This document shows, one piece after another, positions 1 to 7,187 of a stretch of DNA of 35,849 nt. Source of the DNA: Acetobacteraceae bacterium (GTDB lineage: Bacteria; Pseudomonadota; Alphaproteobacteria; Acetobacterales; Acetobacteraceae); assembly GCA_030041375.1 (NCBI GenBank), contig JASHOA010000016.1, positions 1 through 35,849 on the forward strand, given 5' to 3'. Positions within the stretch are counted from its first letter, which is position 1. Each line of letters begins with the position of its first letter. The notes beneath the pieces are model-generated. The model was not told the origin of the DNA and did not search any database. It worked only from the letters and a program-made list of their open reading frames with translations. A program made the position numbers and the translations under genes.

Positions 1-96
1 TTCCACCTGCGTGGTATCGCCCATGTCGCCGGTGAATGGACGCTGGTGACCCTCGCTTACAACTGCAGGCGGCTTCACCGCCTGCAGGTCGCCTAA
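1..96 (+). CDS. IS transposase, C-terminal end (cut by window edge)
   Basis: Frame 1 reads from the first base to a TAA at 94-96 and gives 31 residues of the form FHLRGI...GEWTLVTLAYNCRRLHRL. The pattern L-R-G-(4)-G-E-W-(5)-A-x-N-x-x-(K/R)-L is the usual end of DDE transposases of the IS1182/IS5-like groups, where the last helix follows the catalytic Glu. Only the tail is in the window, so I cannot say whether the element is intact or give the IS family with certainty. Palindromic repeats lie between 155 and 300, directly downstream, and may mark or flank the IS end. Confidence 0.6.
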   Translation, partial: FHLRGIAHVAGEWTLVTLAYNCRRLHRLQVA

Positions 97-154
97 CCTC
101 CCCCCTTCTTCGTTGACGTTCACAACGCCGCGCCAGCGCCAATCCGACACGCTG

Positions 155-198
155 CTAGAGCAATTTCCGTTCGCCATGGCTCACGGTAACTGCTCTAG
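155..198. repeat. Imperfect inverted repeat, 16-bp arms
   Basis: The left arm (155-170) and right arm (183-198) are inverted copies differing at two of 16 positions, around a 12-nt loop. The outer 8 bases, ctagagca / tgctctag, pair perfectly. It abuts the next hairpin, which begins at 198, and lies about 60 bp after the transposase stop. Elements starting CTAGAGCA-ATTTCCG are, from memory, common intergenic palindromes in alphaproteobacterial genomes. No T-run follows, so an intrinsic terminator is not the obvious reading. Confidence 0.6.
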
Positions 199-300
199 AC
201 CCGTGTCGGGCTGACTGTGCAGCCCGACACGGGTCTTGCGCTTTATTCGAGCCCGCGATTCACACCCTCCGACGATTCCGCCTCGGGCGATCGCGGGCTA
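198..300. repeat. Dispersed palindromic element, copy 1 (full, 103 bp)
   Basis: Two hairpins lie in tandem. Hairpin A has a perfect 16-bp stem (198-213 with 220-235) and a 6-nt loop. Hairpin B spans 249-300 with an outer stem of gagcccgcgat / atcgcgggct(a), pairing 249-259 with 290-300 and broken only at the outermost base. Copy 2 at 6663-6765 has the same length and differs at 6 positions. Hairpin B alone recurs at 28695-28746. The last base of this copy changes the repeat end to CTA, which read on the minus strand is the TAG stop of the MFS gene. Confidence 0.85.
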
Positions 301-1899
301 GGGGCGCGGGCGGGGACGCCGGCGCCCCGGGTTCGGTGGCACGGGCGCGACCGCGAGGTAGCGGGAGTGCCGGCCCGGATTCTCGGCGACCTGAAAGCTG
401 CGGGCACGGGCGAGCACGGCACGATCGGCCTCGGTCAGCCGCTCCGCCTCACGCAGATGCTCCGCCCAGCTCGGCATGCCCCAGATCTCGAGCCAGCCAT
501 CGCGGCGGCCGAGTTCCTTGTGGAGCTGCCAGTACCGGGCGCCGGCGCGGCCGCGTACGTGCTGCAGCTCGGCCATGGTGGCAAGGAAAAGTTCGCGCGC
601 TTCGGGCGGCACCCGGTAGTGCTCCGTCTCCAGAATCTGGCTGCGGGCGCGGGCGAGGAAGTACGCTTCGGGCGGCGGCGCATCGGCCGCTGCTGCCACT
701 GCCTCGAGCGCGAAACGGCCGGCACCCAGGGCGAGGCCGATGCCGAGCACGGCCGCTGTGGCCATGGTCCAGGGCAAGCCGACCTCCGTGCCGAGCCAGC
801 CCCAGCCAAACGCACCGACAGCCAGCGCACCGTTCGAGAAAAGCTGATAGATGGCGAGCGCACGTGCCCTGACCCAGGGTGGAGCGGCAAGCTGGGTGGC
901 GGTCTGGGTGAGGGAGCCGGCGATCACCCAGCCGGCCCCGAACAGCAGCATGGCCAGCGCCGCCAAGGGCCAGTCGCGGGAAAGGGCGAGGAGCAACATC
1001 CCGAGGCAGGAGATGAGACTCGCGGACATCGTCAGATCGCCGCGCGGGAAAAGGCGATGCAGCGTCGGCAGCAAGATGCCGGTGCCGACCGCTCCCGCGC
1101 CCATCAAGCCGAGCAGCCCGCCGAACACCACGGCCCCGAGATGGAGCTGCTGCTTGACGACCAGCGGCAGCAGCGCCCAGGGGGCGGCGGTCGGCAGGTA
1201 ATAGACGGAGATCCGCAGGATCGCCGCCTGCACCCTCGGCGTGCTGCGGACGAACCGCACTCCGGCGGCCATCGCACCGACCAGATGCTCGCGCGGCAAG
1301 TTCGAGGAGTCCGCGGGGCGGCGCCACATTGCAAGCGCTTGCACCGGGGCGAGGAACGACACGGCGTTCAGCGCGAAGGCCAGTGCGGCTCCGAAGGCTG
1401 CGACGATCGCCCCGGCGAGGGCCGGGCCGAGGGCGCGGGCGATATTGAAGCTGACGCTGTTCAGGGCGACCGCCTGGCCGAGATCGTCGCGCGGCACCGT
1501 ATCGGGAATGATCGCCTGCCAGGCGGGCCCGTTCATGGCGCTGCCGACGCCGACGGCGAAGGTGAGCGCAAGCAGAATCCAGGCATCGATGGCGCCGATC
1601 GCGGTCAGCACTGCGAGCAGCGCGGCGGCGGCCAGCATGCCGATCTGGGTCAGGATCAGGAACCGGCACCGATCGACGATATCGGCGAGCGCACCGGCCG
1701 GCAGGGCCAGGAGGCAGATCGGCAGAATGGTTGCGGCCTGGACGAGGCTGACGGTGAGGGCGTTCGGCTGGAGGATCGTCATCAACCAGCCGGCGCCGGT
1801 GTTCTGCATCCAGGTGCCGAGCGAGGTGATGAGGTTGGCCGTGAAGAGGGAAAGGAAGACCGGATGTTCAAGCGGTTTGAGCGCGGCGGGCAGGCGCAT
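298..1899 (-). CDS. MFS exporter, EntS/MFS_3 type, with C-terminal soluble domain
   Basis: This is a 533-residue inner-membrane transporter. The first two thirds carry about 12 hydrophobic segments, with an early L-x-T-x-W-M-Q segment and the A-D-I-V-D-R cytoplasmic loop typical of MFS_3 exporters (enterobactin exporter EntS-like). After about residue 405 comes a hydrophilic tail (Y-F-L-A-R-A-R-S ... G-W-L-E-I-W-G-M-P-S-W-A-E-H) resembling the small ferredoxin-like domain often fused to this subfamily. The substrate is unknown. I chose the ATG at 1899, which has AGGGA upstream and gives M-R-L-P-A-A-L; a TTG 12 codons earlier (1935) is possible. The stop codon lies at the edge of a dispersed palindromic repeat, so the Arg/Pro-rich C-terminus may have been altered by the repeat. 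Confidence 0.85.
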   Translation of the reverse strand: MRLPAALKPLEHPVFLSLFTANLITSLGTWMQNTGAGWLMTILQPNALTVSLVQAATILPICLLALPAGALADIVDRCRFLILTQIGMLAAAALLAVLTAIGAIDAWILLALTFAVGVGSAMNGPAWQAIIPDTVPRDDLGQAVALNSVSFNIARALGPALAGAIVAAFGAALAFALNAVSFLAPVQALAMWRRPADSSNLPREHLVGAMAAGVRFVRSTPRVQAAILRISVYYLPTAAPWALLPLVVKQQLHLGAVVFGGLLGLMGAGAVGTGILLPTLHRLFPRGDLTMSASLISCLGMLLLALSRDWPLAALAMLLFGAGWVIAGSLTQTATQLAAPPWVRARALAIYQLFSNGALAVGAFGWGWLGTEVGLPWTMATAAVLGIGLALGAGRFALEAVAAAADAPPPEAYFLARARSQILETEHYRVPPEARELFLATMAELQHVRGRAGARYWQLHKELGRRDGWLEIWGMPSWAEHLREAERLTEADRAVLARARSFQVAENPGRHSRYLAVAPVPPNPGRRRPRPRP

Positions 1900-2054
1900 C
1901 CGGTGATCTTTCCCTGCTTCGCCGGGCAGCCGCAACTGTCAGGAAAAGCGGAGGACGGCTCTTTGTTTTGCCGGGCGATCCGCGCTCCGAACGGTGGGCG
2001 CTTCGGGATTCACTCCGTCTTCTGCGAGCGGGGCGTGCGGCAATGCCTGGCCCG

Positions 2055-3212
2055 TCACTCCTCGGCCCGATGCACGTCGTGCACAGCGACGCCCATTTCG
2101 GGGCTCGGGATCTCGAGCCAGGATTTGTGGCGCAGCGTGCGCTCGGTGTCGCGGTAGCCGGCATCCCAGTGTTCGCGCATCGAGAGCGCGCTGAACTCGT
2201 AGTCCTTGACCTCTCCTTCATAAGCGGCGCGCTGGTAGATCATGTGGATGAGCGATATTTCGGACAGGTGGGCGAGCTTCTCCTTGAGTGCGCGCTCCTC
2301 CGCGGTGAGCCGCTCTTCCGGCACCTTGGCAAGCAACGCCCGCAACTGCACGTCCTTGGCGCGCAGGACGCGGAAAACGTCGGTCATCAGCCGCGTGCGG
2401 CTGGAATACTGGATATCCTTCTGCCGTGCCGCGACGCCGACGAGATCGCGCGGAATGCCGCCGCGGGCGCTGAACAGATCAACCTGAAAGACGAGCAGGT
2501 TCTGCGAGCCGGCCGATTCGAAGACGTGCTGCAGCGGCGTGTTGGAGACCAGGCCGCCGTCCCAGTAATAGTCGGTCCCGACCTCGACCATCGGCAGACC
2601 GGGCGGCAGGGCGCCGCTGGCCATCACGTGCTCCGGCAGGATCTGGCCCTCGGTGCTGTCGAAATAGATGAAATTGCCGTTGCCGACATTGACCGCGCCC
2701 ACGGCAATCCGTGTCGTGCCGCTGTTGAGCAGATCGAAATCGACGAGGCGGAGCAAGGTCTCACGCAGCGGCGTGGTATCGTAAACGCTGGTCGCGCCCT
2801 TTCCGCCGCGCGGCCGGAGCCAGGCGGGCGGGTAGTTGGGCTTGAAGAACCCCTCCTGGCCGAGCGTCATCGTCAGCCACGCCGACCAGACGTTGTGCAC
2901 CCTTCTCATCGCATCGCCGTCGGGTGCCAGCGGCCAGACCGGGCGGGCGGTGACTGTCTCCCAGAATTCACGCAGCCGCTCCACCCGGTGCTCCGGCGCG
3001 TTGCCGGCGATCAGCGCCGAGTTGATGCCGCCGATGGAGACGCCGTTCACCCAGTCGGGCTCCAGGCCCGCCTCATGCAATGCCTGATAGACGCCGGCCT
3101 GGTAGGCGCCGAGGGCTCCGCCGCCTTGCAGGACCAGCACGATGCCCTGGCACCGCGGCGGGCGCCAGGCGGCGTGCGGGGGGAGGGGCGGCGGCAGCGG
3201 TCCGGCATCCAT
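2055..3212 (-). CDS. Patatin-like phospholipase with C-terminal DUF3734-like region
   Basis: A 385-residue predicted cytosolic lipid acyl hydrolase. The patatin hallmarks are all visible: the glycine-rich oxyanion loop G-G-G-A-L-G-A-Y near residue 30, the nucleophile elbow G-V-S-I-G (Ser about 60), and the catalytic Asp in W-D-G-G-L about 218. The second half (R-T-R-L-M-T-D ... I-H-M-I-Y-Q-R) matches the extension seen in bacterial patatins of the DUF3734 type. Its start (ATG at 3212, AGGA about 10 nt upstream) faces the 3-hydroxybutyrate dehydrogenase across 146 bp. In alphaproteobacteria such patatins are often neighbours of bdhA, which suggests a link to polyhydroxybutyrate or lipid storage turnover; that role is inference. 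Confidence 0.9.
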   Translation of the reverse strand: MDAGPLPPPLPPHAAWRPPRCQGIVLVLQGGGALGAYQAGVYQALHEAGLEPDWVNGVSIGGINSALIAGNAPEHRVERLREFWETVTARPVWPLAPDGDAMRRVHNVWSAWLTMTLGQEGFFKPNYPPAWLRPRGGKGATSVYDTTPLRETLLRLVDFDLLNSGTTRIAVGAVNVGNGNFIYFDSTEGQILPEHVMASGALPPGLPMVEVGTDYYWDGGLVSNTPLQHVFESAGSQNLLVFQVDLFSARGGIPRDLVGVAARQKDIQYSSRTRLMTDVFRVLRAKDVQLRALLAKVPEERLTAEERALKEKLAHLSEISLIHMIYQRAAYEGEVKDYEFSALSMREHWDAGYRDTERTLRHKSWLEIPSPEMGVAVHDVHRAEE

Positions 3213-3358
3213 CGCGTATCGTCCTGTAAAATCCCGGCTTTCCTATAGCACACGCGACCGGCAGAGCCGACTCAATCAGCGCCCGGAGCGGCCGGCGGGC
3301 TTTGCATCGACTGCCGGCTGGGCCAGAGTACCGGGAGCGGTAGCCAAGGGAGAAAGCC

Positions 3359-4180
3359 ATGAGCCAAGCCAAGATCCAAGCCCAGAGCCACGCCAAGTCC
3401 CTGGGGGGCAAAGTCGCGCTGGTGACCGGATCGACGAGCGGGATCGGTCTCGGGATCGCGCGTGCGCTGGCCGGCGAGGGGGCGGCCATCATGATGAACG
3501 GCTTCGGGCCGGCCGATGCGATCGGCAAGCTGCGCCAGGACCTGGCTTCGGAATTCGGGGTCAAGGTGGCCTACAACGGCGCCGATATCAGCAAGCCCGC
3601 GGAGATCACGGCGATGGTCGCCGCAACCGAGAAGGAACTTGGCAGCCTCGATATCCTGGTCAACAACGCCGGCATCCAGTACGTCGCCGAGCTGGTCGAT
3701 TTTCCGCCCGAGCGGTGGGACGCGATCATCGCGATCAACCTCTCGGGCGCCTTCCATGCCATGCGGGCCGCCTTGCCGGGCATGAAGAAGCGTGGCTGGG
3801 GGCGGGTGATCAACATCGCTTCCGCGCACGGGCTCGTCGCCAGCCCCGAGAAGGCCGCCTATGTCTCCGCCAAGCACGGGCTGGTCGGGCTGACCAAGGT
3901 GGCCGCGATCGAGACCGCGAATGACGGCATCACGGTCAACGCGATCTGTCCGGGCTGGGTGCTGACGCCTCTGGCGGAGAAGCAGGTCGCGGAAAAGGCG
4001 AAAGAAAAGGGCGTCCCCGAGGCGGACGAAATGGTGGCGTTCGTTTCCGAACAGCAGCCGATGCACCAGTTCTCGACGCCGCAGGAGATCGGGGCGCTGA
4101 CGGTGTTTCTCTGCTCGGACGCGGCGAAGACGATCACCGGGGCGCCGCTTTCGATCGATGGGGGCTGGGTGGCGCACTGA
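3359..4180 (+). CDS. bdhA: D-3-hydroxybutyrate dehydrogenase (SDR family)
   Basis: A 273-residue short-chain dehydrogenase that interconverts 3-hydroxybutyrate and acetoacetate with NAD+, the last step of PHB breakdown to central metabolism. Visible are the cofactor loop T-G-S-T-S-G-I-G (23-30), N-N-A-G (102-105), catalytic Ser155, and Tyr168/Lys172 in Y-V-S-A-K. Family-specific residues follow: N-A-I-C-P-G-W-V-L-T-P, the long substrate loop with Q-Q-P-M-H-Q-F, and the end I-D-G-G-W. Length is normal once a roughly 12-residue N-terminal extension is allowed for. AAGGGAG (3346-3352) gives a good ribosome binding site 6 nt before the ATG. It is divergent from the patatin and converges on nrdJ. 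Confidence 0.93.
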   Translation: MSQAKIQAQSHAKSLGGKVALVTGSTSGIGLGIARALAGEGAAIMMNGFGPADAIGKLRQDLASEFGVKVAYNGADISKPAEITAMVAATEKELGSLDILVNNAGIQYVAELVDFPPERWDAIIAINLSGAFHAMRAALPGMKKRGWGRVINIASAHGLVASPEKAAYVSAKHGLVGLTKVAAIETANDGITVNAICPGWVLTPLAEKQVAEKAKEKGVPEADEMVAFVSEQQPMHQFSTPQEIGALTVFLCSDAAKTITGAPLSIDGGWVAH

Positions 4181-4209
4181 GCGGGCGGCGCCGGTCGGCG
4201 CTGCCCCGC
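4181..4209. terminator. Hairpin between convergent bdhA and nrdJ
   Basis: A 12-bp GC-rich stem with one bulged C pairs 4181-4192 with 4197-4209 around a 4-nt loop. It fills the gap between the stop of bdhA (4180) and the stop of nrdJ (4217). On the plus strand it is followed by the weak T-tract ttctatct. Location and shape fit a terminator shared by the convergent genes, though the T-tract is poor. Confidence 0.45.
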
Positions 4210-4216
4210 TTCTATC

Positions 4217-6475
4217 TCAACTGCATTGCGACCAGCCGCAATGCACGCAAGTGAGGCAGCCGGCCTCCCGAACCAGGCCGGGCTGACTGCATCTCGGGCA
4301 GAGCGGCCCGAGTTCCGGGCGAGTGGCGGCGTGGTTGGGAGCCGGCGGCTGGCGGGGTGAGAGAAACCCGATCTCGAGCATGTGCCGCTCGATCACTTCA
4401 CCGATCGCGGCGACGAGGGAGGGGACGTAGCGCCCGCCCTGCCAATGGCCGCCGCGCGGATCGAACACCTGCTGGAGTTCCTCGGCGACGAATGCGACCT
4501 CGCCGCCGCGACGGAAGACGGCGCTGATCATGCGCGTCAAGGCGACCACCCACGCATAGTGTTCGAGGTTCTTCGAGTTCACGAACACTTCGAAGGGGCG
4601 CCGCCGGCCGTCCTGCTCAAGGTCGTTGATGGTGACGTAGAAGGCGTGTTCGCTCTCGGGCCAGCGGAGTTTGTAGGTGGCACCGGTGAGCTTCTCGGAG
4701 CGCACCATCAGTTCGCCCGGCGCGGCGGCGGCAGCGGATTTTGCGCCGGTCAGCTCGAGTACGGCGCCGGTGATCGCATTCGGCCGATAGGTCGTGCAGC
4801 CCTTGCAGCCGCTATGCCAGGCGTCCTGGTAGACCTCCTGGAACGCCTCGAAGCTGATATTTTCCGGCACGTTGACGGTTTTGGAGATGGCGCTGTCGAC
4901 ATGGCGCTGCACGGCCGCCTGCATCCGGACATGCTCGGCGGGGGTGAGATCCTGGGCGGTTACGAAATGCGCCGGCACGGGCGCATCGGCGCCGAAGCGG
5001 GTGCGGAAGAGGCGGAACGCGTAGTCGGAGACTTCCTCCTCGCGGCGGCTGCCGTCGGGCTCCAGCACCTTGCGCGTGTAGCTCAGCGCGAAGATGGGCT
5101 CGATGCCGCTCGAGATGTTGTCGGCGAAAAGCGAGATCGTGCCGGTCGGCGCGACCGAGGTGAGCAGCCCGTTGCGGATGCCGTCGCGGCGGATCATCGC
5201 ACGCAGGTCGGCCTCGAGCCCGCGCACGGTCTCGGCCCCGAGATAGCGATCGCGGTCGAACAAGGGGAATGCGCCCTTGTCCCGGGCCAGGCCAGTCGAG
5301 GCCCTGTAGGCAGCGGACTCGATAGCGCGGGCCCAGAGGGCGGCCCGCTCGGCGGCCTCGGCGGAGCCGTAGCGAAGGCCGCACATGGCGAGTGCATCGC
5401 CCAGCCCGGTCATGCCGAGGCCGATGCGGCGCTTGGCGACCGCCTCCCGGCGCTGCGCATCGAGCGGAAAGCGGGAGACATCGATCGCGTTGTCCATCAT
5501 CCGGACCGCGATGGCGGCCAGCCGGGCAATCTCATCGGGATCGATGCGCGCTTCTGCGGTGAAGGGGTTTTGCACCAGGCGCGCCAGGTTGAGCGAGCCG
5601 AGCAGGCAGGCGCCGTATGGCGGCAGAGGCTGTTCGCCGCACGGGTTGGTGGCGTGGATCACCTCGCAATAAGCGAGGTTGTTGCGGGCATTGATGCGGT
5701 CGATGAAGAGAACGCCGGGCTCCGCGTAGTCGTAGGTGGCGCGGGTGATGCTGTCCCAGAGTGCCCGCGCCGGGAGGGCGCGATAGACCGTGCCATCGAA
5801 CAGCAGCGGCCATTCCGCGTTCGTCTCGATGGCGGCCATGAAGGCATCGGTGACCAGAACGGAAAGGTTGAAGTTGCGCAATCGCCCGGGCTCGCGCTTG
5901 GCGGCGATGAAGGCCTCGATGTCCGGATGGTCGCAGCGCATGGTCGCCATCATGGCGCCGCGGCGGGCGCCAGCGGACATGATGGTGCGGCACATCGCAT
6001 CCCACACGTCCATGAACGAGAGCGGCCCCGAGGCATCGGCGCCGACGCCTTTGACCGCGGCGCCCTTCGGGCGGAGGGAGGAGAAGTCGTAGCCGATCCC
6101 GCCGCCTTGCTGCATGGTCAGCGCCGCTTCGCGGAGGTGCGCGAAGATGCCGCCGAGGTCATCGGGAATGGTTCCCATGACGAAGCAGTTGAAGAGGGTG
6201 ACGCGGCGTTCCGTGCCGGCACCGGCCAGGATGCGGCCGGCGGGCAGGAAGCGGAAATCTTGGAGAGCCTGGTAGAACCGGGCTTCCCAGGGCACGGGCT
6301 CGGTTTCGGCGGCGGCGAGCGCGCGGGCAACCCGGCGCCAGGTGTCCTCGATCGTGCGGTCTATGGGGGTCGCGTCGTCGGCCTTGAGGCGGTATTTCGC
6401 TTCCCAGATCTGGCGGGAGATCGGGGCGATCCGCGCGCCGATCGAATCAGCCAGGGGAGCGGACTCGGTATCCAA
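4217..6475 (-). CDS. nrdJ: Adenosylcobalamin-dependent (class II) ribonucleotide reductase
   Basis: About 752 residues; reduces ribonucleotides to deoxyribonucleotides using vitamin B12 as radical source, so no oxygen is needed. Visible are the N-terminal L-P-A-G-R-I-L-A-G-A-G segment, F-N-C-F with a substrate-site Cys, the M-Q-Q-G-G-G-I-G-Y-D-F loop, the N-P-C-G-E active-site motif (about 277-281), and P-T-G-T-I-S. Near the C-terminus are the G-C-K-G-C-T-T-Y pair and a Cys-rich tail (C-P-R-C ... C-V-H-C-G-W-S-Q-C) found in class II enzymes. I prefer the TTG at 6475 because AGGAG (6484-6488) lies 8 nt upstream. An ATG at 6532 would add 19 low-complexity residues and has no visible ribosome binding site. 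No cobalamin-riboswitch signature was recognised upstream. Confidence 0.92.
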   Translation of the reverse strand: MDTESAPLADSIGARIAPISRQIWEAKYRLKADDATPIDRTIEDTWRRVARALAAAETEPVPWEARFYQALQDFRFLPAGRILAGAGTERRVTLFNCFVMGTIPDDLGGIFAHLREAALTMQQGGGIGYDFSSLRPKGAAVKGVGADASGPLSFMDVWDAMCRTIMSAGARRGAMMATMRCDHPDIEAFIAAKREPGRLRNFNLSVLVTDAFMAAIETNAEWPLLFDGTVYRALPARALWDSITRATYDYAEPGVLFIDRINARNNLAYCEVIHATNPCGEQPLPPYGACLLGSLNLARLVQNPFTAEARIDPDEIARLAAIAVRMMDNAIDVSRFPLDAQRREAVAKRRIGLGMTGLGDALAMCGLRYGSAEAAERAALWARAIESAAYRASTGLARDKGAFPLFDRDRYLGAETVRGLEADLRAMIRRDGIRNGLLTSVAPTGTISLFADNISSGIEPIFALSYTRKVLEPDGSRREEEVSDYAFRLFRTRFGADAPVPAHFVTAQDLTPAEHVRMQAAVQRHVDSAISKTVNVPENISFEAFQEVYQDAWHSGCKGCTTYRPNAITGAVLELTGAKSAAAAAPGELMVRSEKLTGATYKLRWPESEHAFYVTINDLEQDGRRRPFEVFVNSKNLEHYAWVVALTRMISAVFRRGGEVAFVAEELQQVFDPRGGHWQGGRYVPSLVAAIGEVIERHMLEIGFLSPRQPPAPNHAATRPELGPLCPRCSQPGLVREAGCLTCVHCGWSQCS

Positions 6476-6662
6476 CTGGACTGCTCCTGAGCATTCTCCA
6501 CCCGCCGCGGCGGCGCCACCCGGGAATCGCATCGGCAGGAAGAATTGTCGGAGCGGCGGTCCCGGCGTGCAAGTCCGGAACCGTGCGTGGCCGTAACGGC
6601 CGGGGTGCCGCGGGTCGCCCCCGGATCAGCCGGTCAGCCCGGGCCGGGCCGGCCGGGTGCTA

Positions 6663-6765
6663 GACTCGTGTCGGGCTGACTGTGCAGCCCGACACGGGTC
6701 TCGCGCTTTATTTGAGCCCGCGATTCACGCCCTCCGACGTTTCCGCCTCGGGCGATCGCGGGCTC
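6663..6765. repeat. Dispersed palindromic element, copy 2 (full, 103 bp)
   Basis: Same two-hairpin layout and length as the copy at 198-300, with 97 of 103 bases identical. Hairpin A pairs 6663-6678 with 6685-6700; its single change gives a G-U pair, so the stem is kept. Hairpin B is 6714-6765 with a perfect 11-bp outer stem (6714-6724 with 6755-6765). Hairpin B lies inside the last codons of the small minus-strand gene ending at 6708, and hairpin A lies just after it. Confidence 0.88.
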
Positions 6766-7046
6766 ACTGTTCGGAACCCCAAACCCCCGGGATCCGCTGC
6801 CACACCGCCATCCACCGCATCGAGCAGAGCCGGCAGGGCAGAGGCCTTGGCCAGCGTTTCTCCAAGCTCATCCTCGAGGCGCCAGCCGTCCGGGTCGGAC
6901 AGCAGCCTGACGCGCTGCCAGGGTCTCTGCCCGGTGGCCGGTTCGAGCAACATGCCGCGCACCTCCGGCCCCCCGACGGCGAGCCAGCGAAACGCCCGCG
7001 CGTGGCACCAGTTACTGAGCGTCCGAACCTCGCTTGCGCTCTGCAT
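6708..7046 (-). CDS. Small hypothetical protein with repeat-derived C-terminus
   Basis: A 112-residue protein that I do not recognise. It begins M-Q-S-A-S-E-V-R-T-L and has a central W-C-H-A-R-A-F-R-W-L segment followed by an acidic stretch. It has no signal peptide or membrane segment. The start at 7046 is supported by GGAG (7053-7056) with 6-nt spacing; an in-frame ATG at 7148 would add 34 Arg/Pro-rich residues and is less likely. The last 17 to 20 residues are encoded by the dispersed palindromic repeat (hairpin B), so the original stop was probably lost when the repeat arrived, or the repeat inserted near the 3' end. It lies between nrdJ and the aminopeptidase gene on the same strand; no function can be inferred. 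Confidence 0.5.
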   Translation of the reverse strand: MQSASEVRTLSNWCHARAFRWLAVGGPEVRGMLLEPATGQRPWQRVRLLSDPDGWRLEDELGETLAKASALPALLDAVDGGVAADPGGLGFRTVSPRSPEAETSEGVNRGLK

Positions 7047-7187
7047 CGATGGCTCCCGTCCCGATCTTCGGCAAGGCGGCTCGCCGCCCATCAGGCGGCG
7101 GGCCGGACTATGCTCGCGTGGGGCACGGGATAGGTTAACATGGATCACTTTTAATGTGAGAGAAAAGCCATAATTCCCTGATTTATC

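Noticed and set aside
198-235. Hairpin A as an intrinsic terminator of the transposase or MFS gene
   Set aside because: The stem is strong, but no T-tract follows on either strand, and a near-identical copy occurs elsewhere as part of a repeat.
217-2157. A 646-codon plus-strand frame starting in the palindromic repeat
   Set aside because: It is antisense to the MFS gene and has no recognisable motif; the sense frame has membrane helices and family signatures.
6476-6662. Possible cobalamin riboswitch upstream of the B12-dependent nrdJ
   Set aside because: I looked for the B12-box and the conserved core on the minus strand and found no convincing match.
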